Shown piece after piece: positions 58,417 through 64,000 of a stretch of 64,000 nt of DNA. The stretch is from NCBI GenBank assembly GCA_964462135.1, contig CAYWWK010000005.1, positions 1 to 64,000 of the forward strand. The letters run 5' to 3'. The notes beneath the pieces were generated by a model. The model was not told where the DNA came from. It ran no database searches and saw only the letters and a list, made by a program, of their open reading frames with translations. Position numbers and translations under genes: made by a program. Position 1 is the first letter of the stretch; the number at the start of each line of letters is the position of its first letter. The stretch comes from MGBC163016 sp964462135 (GTDB lineage: Bacteria > Actinomycetota > Coriobacteriia > Coriobacteriales > Eggerthellaceae).

Positions 58417-60033
58417 TCAGATGCTCGTGTTGGCCATGCGTTCCTGCTGAGCATCTAAGGAAGCTACCGTGTCGGCGCGCGTCTGCTCAATGAGCTCAGA
58501 CAGACGCTCTTTAAAGGCCTCGTGATCTTCGCCATCTCCGAGTCCTTGTAGAAGACTGTCAATCTCTGTATTGCCTTTGGTCTTGGAGAGGAACGGCCAC
58601 AGGTCGATCTCTGCATCGTTCGCACCTGCCTCAGAGGCAAGTCTCTTGATGAAGTCTTCACCCATGGGGTCATCAGTCAACTCATCCAAGGATGCGTTGA
58701 CAATGCTATCTAGACGGTCACGATACCCTTGGTAAAGCGTCTGCACCTCTGCGTTGTCAGCGTTCTCGGCGATGGTCTTTTTGAAGGCATCCTTGGCTTG
58801 ATTGGTACTCCAGTCTCCGAAGGGCTTCACCAGTCGAAAGAAGGAACCAGCCCATCCATCATGCCAATCCAGATAGAGGTCAACCTGGTCGAGGCATCGG
58901 TCGTAGTATCCATTCACCAAGGGAACCAACTCAGCGTTCCTCTCTGAGAGCAATTGGGCGGCTTTCTGCTTGAATGCCTCGATGACTTCGCGTCTATGCC
59001 TGTCCTTCGCAAGTTCCCCATCGGTTTGGTAGATCAGGTCTTCCTTCCATTGGTTCACAGAAGCTTCCAGGGCGGTGTATCCATCTTGGGACTGCAACTC
59101 CTCCGTCTTCACCTCGGCAATCATGAACGATCCTACGATGATGATTGACAGAATGACGAGTACGGCGGCATAGCGCTTGACGATGGGCTGCGGCGCCTTG
59201 TCCTGCTGGCTGGAAGGAAGCAGGTGGAACTCGTCTGCCAGCTCCTGCTTGTCCAAGAGGCACAAAGCGAACTGGTTGACCAGTCCGAAGAAGACAGAGG
59301 CGAAGATGACGAATCGCCAGATGAAGCCGACGATGGCATAGGCATGGGAGGTCTCACTGATGGCGTAGGCCCCGAAACCGCTGAAGAACGAGCTCAGCTG
59401 CTCTGCTTGGGCCATGAGCGCGGAAGGGGAATTCATGTAGGCCATGGGTACCGAATCGAACGCTTCTGAGAGAGAAGCATAGTCAACATTGGCGAAGAGC
59501 GTCGTACAGATGGCATAGATCAAGCCACCCGCCACTCCCACGCACCAGAACGTCCATTGCAGCGCCGTGGCCTTGTCGTAGCGAGGAGCGAACTCCTCCT
59601 TCGACAGCTTGAAGAAAACCTGAAACACGACGAAATAGAGGACAGCGGCAAGTGCGATCAGTGCCCATTCGAGCACGTCCCAAGTGGGGGATCCCAAGAG
59701 GAAGGAGAATGCGGAGATGGCAGACAGCGCATAGAGGAAGATCAGCTGCCCGGTCCATTTGCGGTTGAGCGACGCGATCCTCCCGTTCGCGGTGAGCTTG
59801 TTCTGCCGGTAGGTCCTTCTGATGACGACGAAGTGCAAAGCGCCCAGAACAGAGCTTATGGCATAGAGGACGATGATCACCGACAGCACACAAGCAGGAA
59901 GCACGGGCACGAGCTTGGCAACCAGTACGAGTGCTATCACCAGGATGGCTGCCTTAGGAAGGTATGACCTGAGCTGGGCGACCCGATGCCGGTCTGCCCG
60001 TGTGCGTGTCGTTGGTTTTTGGTTTCGTTGCAC
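58417..60033 (-). CDS. Large membrane protein of unknown function (538 aa)
   Basis: The N-terminal half has about seven hydrophobic segments (AAILVIALVLVAKLVPVLPA; CVLSVIIVLYAISSVLGALH; QLIFLYALSAISAFSFLLG, and further). After a last helix (YAAVLVILSIIIVGSFMI) the C-terminal 230 residues form a long soluble helical domain with Trp-rich and acidic stretches (LYLDWHDGWAGSFFRLVKP). No recognised motif. The ends abut the PIN gene. Codon use is closer to the host than that of the genes to its left. Confidence 0.65.
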   Translation of the reverse strand: MQRNQKPTTRTRADRHRVAQLRSYLPKAAILVIALVLVAKLVPVLPACVLSVIIVLYAISSVLGALHFVVIRRTYRQNKLTANGRIASLNRKWTGQLIFLYALSAISAFSFLLGSPTWDVLEWALIALAAVLYFVVFQVFFKLSKEEFAPRYDKATALQWTFWCVGVAGGLIYAICTTLFANVDYASLSEAFDSVPMAYMNSPSALMAQAEQLSSFFSGFGAYAISETSHAYAIVGFIWRFVIFASVFFGLVNQFALCLLDKQELADEFHLLPSSQQDKAPQPIVKRYAAVLVILSIIIVGSFMIAEVKTEELQSQDGYTALEASVNQWKEDLIYQTDGELAKDRHRREVIEAFKQKAAQLLSERNAELVPLVNGYYDRCLDQVDLYLDWHDGWAGSFFRLVKPFGDWSTNQAKDAFKKTIAENADNAEVQTLYQGYRDRLDSIVNASLDELTDDPMGEDFIKRLASEAGANDAEIDLWPFLSKTKGNTEIDSLLQGLGDGEDHEAFKERLSELIEQTRADTVASLDAQQERMANTSI

Positions 60034-60227
60034 TCAGCTACTCCTGTGCATTCTCAACTTCTGGTTAGCAAGATGATACTTTGTCTTGCGAAGCTTCGGT
60101 GCGTGCGGAGAAACTCCGGTGACGCATTGAAAGATGCCACACGGTTGCCTCAATTTCCACCAAGTCAAGCCAAGTCATGTCGAAGCAGGTTTCGTTCCCT
60201 GCCATGAAACTAAAATGCAATCAGTTG

Positions 60228-60247
60228 GTATATACTGCAGTATATAC
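60228..60247. promoter_or_regulatory. Palindrome upstream of mazEF
   Basis: GTATATACTG (60228-60237) and CAGTATATAC (60238-60247) make a perfect 20-bp palindrome 15 bases before the antitoxin start, overlapping a likely -10 (TATATAC). Autorepression by the antitoxin or complex is expected. Confidence 0.75.
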
Positions 60248-60262
60248 GATATAGGAGAAGCC

Positions 60263-60553
60263 ATGGCATATGCGACAACCATCTCGAAATGGGGCAATTC
60301 TGAGGCCGTGAGGATCCCGCGAGAGCTGCTGCGATCAGTCGGACTACGTGAAGGGGATAAGGTCAACATCAGCGTTGCGGCTCAGGGAGGTATTCACATA
60401 GCCCCTGAGTGCAGGAAGCACCGTCGCGTGAAACCAGATCCGTCAGTCACCTATGAAACATTGTTCGAAGGCTTCAATCCGGCATTCGTTTCCCAGGGGA
60501 AACCTTGGGGCGATGAAGACCTTGTCGGTGCCGAATGGGAGGCATGGTCCTAG
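60263..60553 (+). CDS. MazE/AbrB-type antitoxin
   Basis: The protein has 96 residues. TTISKWGNSEAVRIPRELLR is the MazE/AbrB swapped-hairpin signature (KWGNS, RIP), followed by the flexible tail ending in WGDEDLVGAEWEAW that would occupy the toxin's RNA groove. AGGAGA precedes ATG 60263. The toxin starts directly after the stop. Confidence 0.88.
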   Translation: MAYATTISKWGNSEAVRIPRELLRSVGLREGDKVNISVAAQGGIHIAPECRKHRRVKPDPSVTYETLFEGFNPAFVSQGKPWGDEDLVGAEWEAWS

Positions 60554-60904
60554 ATGATTCTTGAGCAAGGTGACTTGGTCAGCATCAACTTCGATCTCTC
60601 GAAGCGTCACGAACCAGCAGGTCGCCACTATGCCGTCGTGCTCAGTCCGTGGGAGGTCAATCGCATGTCTGCTTTGACGGTTCTCGCTCCCATCACTTCA
60701 CGCGACAACGGATATCCCTTGCACATCAAGATCGCAGAGGGAAATGAGGTGTTCGGGTTCGTCCAATGCGAAGCTGTCCGTGCAATGGATTTGAACGCTC
60801 GCGAACATGAGCAGGCTGTAGAAGTGGTGGGGACACTTGATGATCAAACGCTTGCGAAGGTGATGGCTGCGGTGCTGGTGGTGCTGGGCATCGAAACCAT
60901 CTGA
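60554..60904 (+). CDS. MazF/PemK-family endoribonuclease toxin
   Basis: A 116-residue protein. LEQGDLVSINFDLSKRHEPA and GRHYAVVLSP form the SH3-like MazF core with the conserved RxxxVLS segment, APITS is the second RNA-binding loop and IKIAEGNEVFGFVQCEAVRA the third. MazF cleaves mRNA at short sites. The ATG follows the antitoxin stop with no gap, so translation is coupled. Confidence 0.9.
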   Translation: MILEQGDLVSINFDLSKRHEPAGRHYAVVLSPWEVNRMSALTVLAPITSRDNGYPLHIKIAEGNEVFGFVQCEAVRAMDLNAREHEQAVEVVGTLDDQTLAKVMAAVLVVLGIETI

Positions 60905-60968
60905 GGGCGGATAAGGTTGAGGTCGCAAAGCATTCCGAATGCACCTGTCTAGCATGGCCGGTATGGCT

Positions 60969-61529
60969 TCAGGCCAGCTCCTGCGTGTTGAACCACATGA
61001 ACTGTTCGAAGATCCTGAGTGAGGGCGCCATGGCATAGACATCGGCGGCGAAGCCGAAGCGTATGTCCTCTCCCTTGACTGCGGCATCCCCCACGAGAAG
61101 CCGCAGGCATGCATCGCGCTCTTCGGAATCTCCCGCTTCATCGTCGGCTTGGACGGCTGCCTGCACGGCCGTGGCTGCATCATTTCCTTCAAGGCCATCT
61201 GGCCCATGCTGCTCCACAATCCGTGCCGCCTCTTGGGGGTAGCGCTTGGAATTCAGATACGCCTGCACCTTGGCATAGCGAAGCTCTGTCGTGATTCCCG
61301 CTATGCGGATCTTCTGCAACCGCCTCACTTCGTCATAGCATTCAGCACGGACCTCCTCCAAACGGGTTCCGCCTGCCAGATACGTGCGTGCCGCAATGAG
61401 CGGCATCTTCTCTGCCAGAGAGGCCACGCCATCGTGGAATGCCTTGACCTTGCGCCACGTGGACATGGCGAAGGCAACCTCATGGTATTCAGGGCATTCG
61501 AGATTTCTTGGGGTGGCTTCTTCAGGCAT
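60969..61529 (-). CDS. Helical protein of unknown function (186 aa)
   Basis: An all-helical, acidic soluble protein (ARTYLAGGTRLEEVRAECYD, RLQKIRIAGITTELRYAKVQ). No membrane part, no metal motif. It lies 39 bases after the UPF0210 gene on the same strand, so they are probably co-transcribed. AGGACGAG precedes the start. Family not recognised. Confidence 0.6.
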   Translation of the reverse strand: MPEEATPRNLECPEYHEVAFAMSTWRKVKAFHDGVASLAEKMPLIAARTYLAGGTRLEEVRAECYDEVRRLQKIRIAGITTELRYAKVQAYLNSKRYPQEAARIVEQHGPDGLEGNDAATAVQAAVQADDEAGDSEERDACLRLLVGDAAVKGEDIRFGFAADVYAMAPSLRIFEQFMWFNTQELA

Positions 61530-61568
61530 GATGTCTCGTCCTGATAAGAACCATCGGGCCCGCTGCAG

Positions 61569-62933
61569 CTAGTTCTTGAGCGAGTTCAGCGGGGCGGGCA
61601 TATGACCTCCGCGGTGTGCCAGCACCTCTCCTGCATACTGATTCACGGCCATGACAGGAGCCTTGCCAAGAAGGCCACCGAAATCAAGCGTGTCACCTAC
61701 CTGCTTGCCAATGGCGGGTATGATGCGAACGGCGGTGGTCTTGTTGTTGATCATGCCGATAGCCGCTTCGTCCGCGATGATGCCGAAGATGGTCTCTGCG
61801 GTGGTGTCGCCGGGTATGGCTATCATGTCCAATCCCACCGAACACACACTCGTCATGGCCTCAAGCTTGGACAGAGTGAGTGCTCCCATCTCAGCCGCTC
61901 TGATCATGCCAGCATCTTCGGATACCGGGATGAAGGCGCCCGAAAGCCCTCCAACCGAAGAACTGGCCATGGCGCCGCCTTTCTTGACAGCGTCATTGAG
62001 CATGGCAAGGGCCGCGGTGGTCCCGGGACCGCCGCAGACACCCACGCCGATGGCTTCCAATATCTCAGCAACGGAATCGTGCTCGGCTGGAGTGGGGGCC
62101 AGAGACAGGTCAAGGATGCCCTTCTGGTAACCCAGGCGTGCGGCGGCCTCACGGGCCATCAACTCACCTGCACGGGTGATCTTGAATGCCGTTGCCTTGA
62201 TGGCTTCGGCAACGGAGGTGATGTCCGCCTCTTTGGGCATGTCGGCAAGAACGGCTCGTACGACTCCTGGTCCCGATACGCCCACATTGATAACCTCGTC
62301 GGCCTCACCTGAGCCATGGAATGCACCTGCCATGAAGGGGTTGTCCTCAACGGCATTGCAGAACACCACCAGTTTGCCCGCGCCGATGCAGTCGCGATCG
62401 GCAGTGGCTTCAGCTGTGCGGCGGATGATGTGGGCCATGCGCAGGATGGCATCCATGTTGAGCCCTGCTCGGGTGGAACCGATGTTCACGGAAGAGCACA
62501 CGCATGAGGTCTCAGCCAAGGCGGTCGGGATGGATTCCATGAGCTTGATATCCCCGCGGGAGGCACCCTTCTGCACGAGTGCGGTGAAGCCGCCCACGAA
62601 ATCGACTCCCACCTCCGCCGCTGCCCGGTCCATGGCAACGGCCACGGGTGCGAGATCCTCCGCCGACACGGCGGCGCATATTTCCGCAATGGGGGTGACG
62701 GATATGCGCTTGTTCACGATGGGTATGCCGAACTCGCGTTCAAGCTGGTCGGCCACGGGTACCAAGCGTTCGGCGGCACTCGTCATGCGGTCATATACCT
62801 TCGTCGCGACCCGCTGGATGTCGGTGTCTACGCAGCCACGCAGATTGAGTCCCAAGGTGATGGTGCGGATGTCCAGATGCTGCTTGGACACCATGGATAG
62901 CGTCTCAGTGATCTCAGCTGGTGTGAGCTGCAT
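61569..62933 (-). CDS. PFL-family protein (UPF0210/DUF711)
   Basis: The protein has 454 residues. TITLGLNLRGCVDTDIQRVA near the start, CSSVNIGSTRAGLNMDAI and GLDMIAIPGDTTAETIFGI are UPF0210 signatures; the fold resembles pyruvate formate-lyase without the glycyl-radical loop. GAGGAG precedes ATG 62933. The ACT-domain (GcvR-like) gene usually next to it is not adjacent here; the downstream partner is a helical unknown. The biochemical role is not established. Confidence 0.9.
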   Translation of the reverse strand: MQLTPAEITETLSMVSKQHLDIRTITLGLNLRGCVDTDIQRVATKVYDRMTSAAERLVPVADQLEREFGIPIVNKRISVTPIAEICAAVSAEDLAPVAVAMDRAAAEVGVDFVGGFTALVQKGASRGDIKLMESIPTALAETSCVCSSVNIGSTRAGLNMDAILRMAHIIRRTAEATADRDCIGAGKLVVFCNAVEDNPFMAGAFHGSGEADEVINVGVSGPGVVRAVLADMPKEADITSVAEAIKATAFKITRAGELMAREAAARLGYQKGILDLSLAPTPAEHDSVAEILEAIGVGVCGGPGTTAALAMLNDAVKKGGAMASSSVGGLSGAFIPVSEDAGMIRAAEMGALTLSKLEAMTSVCSVGLDMIAIPGDTTAETIFGIIADEAAIGMINNKTTAVRIIPAIGKQVGDTLDFGGLLGKAPVMAVNQYAGEVLAHRGGHMPAPLNSLKN

Positions 62934-63059
62934 GGCTTCTCCTCGGTTTCTGCGCTCTGCTTGAAAGGATTTCCGAAAGGATAGCAAATATAATGGTTCC
63001 CATGTCCGAACAGGGCATGACAACGGTGCAAGTCAAGCCTTTGCGGCAGGGAGGATCGC

Positions 63060-63887
63060 ATGATCAAGCTTCACGTGATCGCGAGTGGATCAGCGGGCAA
63101 TGCTGCTCTCGTTGAAGCTGATGAGGCCTGCGGGGCGATCCTTGTCGATTGCGGCATCTGCAAGCGCGATCTGTTTGCCGGATGCAGCGAAGCCGACATC
63201 GACCCCGCAACGATCACTGATATCCTGATCACCCATGACCATTCCGATCATACCAAGGGGCTTGGTGTGGCAGTGCGAGGGCTGGTGAAGCTGGGCGCTC
63301 ACCCCACGATCCGGACCAGCCACGCCGTACGTTCGGCAAGCCGTCCTCTTGAAGAGGCGCTGGCAGTGGAAGGAGTCTCCTTCGAACCCTTCAAAGCGGG
63401 GGATGCGCTTTCCGTGGCAGGCGTGCAGGTGCATGCATTCCGGACTTCCCATGATGCTGCCGAATCGTTCGGGTTCCGCATCGAATCATCAGCGGCCATT
63501 GGCGCGCCTGACGTTTTGGGCTATGTGACCGACACGGGTTCTGTGACCGAAGAGGTCCATGCGGCTCTTCAGGGTGTGCGTCTGCTGGCTTTGGAGGCGA
63601 ACCATGATGTGCAGATGCTGCGCGTGGGTCCATACCCGGCCGTTCTCAAGCAGCGGATACTGTCAAGTCGGGGGCATCTTTCGAACGATCAGTCTGCCGC
63701 TGAACTGGAGGCGCTCATAACGCAATTGGGTGGTGAGAGGCTCGAAGGAGTCATTGCCATGCATGTGTCCCAGGAGAACAACCTCTACAGTCAGGCAAGG
63801 GAGGCGTTGGCGAACGTCCTTGAGCGACACCAGCATCCCGCCTGGGCTCAGGTGGCCAAGCAGAGAACCCCCGTATCCTGCCTGTAA
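63060..63887 (+). CDS. WalJ/YycJ-type metallo-beta-lactamase-fold hydrolase
   Basis: The protein has 275 residues. VIASGSAGNAALVEA is the N-terminal strand, THDHSDH (58-64) the di-metal binding motif, and VTDTGSVTEEVH and LALEANHDVQML hold further metal ligands. It matches YycJ/WalJ, a nuclease linked to the WalRK region in Firmicutes and to replication-division coordination. GGCAGGGAGGA precedes ATG 63060. A REP-like array follows. No WalRK genes are in this window. Confidence 0.88.
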   Translation: MIKLHVIASGSAGNAALVEADEACGAILVDCGICKRDLFAGCSEADIDPATITDILITHDHSDHTKGLGVAVRGLVKLGAHPTIRTSHAVRSASRPLEEALAVEGVSFEPFKAGDALSVAGVQVHAFRTSHDAAESFGFRIESSAAIGAPDVLGYVTDTGSVTEEVHAALQGVRLLALEANHDVQMLRVGPYPAVLKQRILSSRGHLSNDQSAAELEALITQLGGERLEGVIAMHVSQENNLYSQAREALANVLERHQHPAWAQVAKQRTPVSCL

Positions 63888-63902
63888 CGAAGGCCATCCG
63901 TT

Positions 63903-63996
63903 GTAGCGGAAGCCGTCATGCGAAGCATGCGGCTTGCCCTGCCAAGGAGGTCTTTCCGGGTAGGCAGGTCGCCGCTTCGTGGACGACCTACGCTAC
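63903..63996. repeat. REP-like inverted pair at the right edge
   Basis: The left unit starts GTAGCGGAAGCCG at 63903 and folds with GCATGCGGCTT. The right unit, read on the minus strand from 63996, starts GTAGCGTAGGTCG and closes with CGACCTGCC. GTAG marks the outer ends in opposite orientation, as in the pair at 16.65 kb. The GAAGCGGCG motif seen at 47.2 kb recurs inside. Confidence 0.65.
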
Positions 63997-64000
63997 ACTG

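Overview
The window is chromosomal DNA from a high-GC bacterium, most likely an actinobacterium of the Coriobacteriia (Eggerthellaceae-like). The basis is inference: GC-rich codon use over most of the window, CCA ends encoded in both tRNA genes, a CIRCE-controlled groES-groEL pair, and a mix of TetR, LuxR, LysR and MerR regulators beside membrane proteins. There is no rRNA, phage structural gene, transposase or CRISPR array. Most intact genes are housekeeping, transport or regulation.

Layout. 0-7.3 kb: an alarmone synthetase, a divergent MerR/MFS pair with a 19-bp-spacer promoter, a divergent TetR/membrane-protein pair with a palindromic operator, and an alkylation-repair pair (Ada-AlkA fusion, then Ogt). 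7.3-10.9 kb: macro-domain hydrolase, Tat-type DUF362 protein, and CcdA with a TlpA-like thioredoxin. 10.9-13.8 kb: a compact operon of a FetA/FetB-like ABC exporter and two vitamin-B6-type enzymes. 13.9-16.6 kb: acetyltransferase, and an XRE-AbrB regulator with its ABC exporter. 16.6-22.3 kb: VapBC, FMN reductase, an AAA/DUF4143 gene without its P-loop, a second TetR/membrane pair, and an intact AAA/DUF4143 gene behind two identical palindromes. 22.4-28 kb: small enzymes and a MerR/flavodoxin/DUF4405 locus. 28-30.3 kb: LysR gene, then a small island between a decayed tRNA-Ala copy and the intact tRNA-Ala(CGC), holding RelB and a YoeB with an in-frame stop. 30.3-48.5 kb: Veg, P1 peptidase, two-component system, groESL, TelA/XpaC, two ZIP transporters, a manganese-type permease, tRNA-Lys, UspA, MFS, ABC and NSS transporters, and a self-regulated MerR.

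48.5-58.4 kb is visibly AT-richer and looks acquired. It holds an XRE regulator with a palindrome facing an operon of a zinc-ribbon protein, an SPFH/SHOCT protein and a zinc-ribbon membrane protein; a 404-residue unknown; a DUF4230 pair; a 31-residue membrane ORF; remnants of an AbrB/RelE pair; and two tandem DinJ-PIN modules. 58.4-64 kb returns to host-like composition with a large membrane protein, MazEF, a UPF0210 protein and a WalJ-type hydrolase.

GTAG-headed REP-like palindromes recur at about 16.65, 36.3, 47.2 and 63.9 kb, arranged as inverted pairs or short arrays. Six toxin-antitoxin loci, two of them broken, and the SPFH/zinc-ribbon cluster are the main accessory content. The SPFH cluster is the best candidate for an undescribed system, though its function cannot be read from the sequence.
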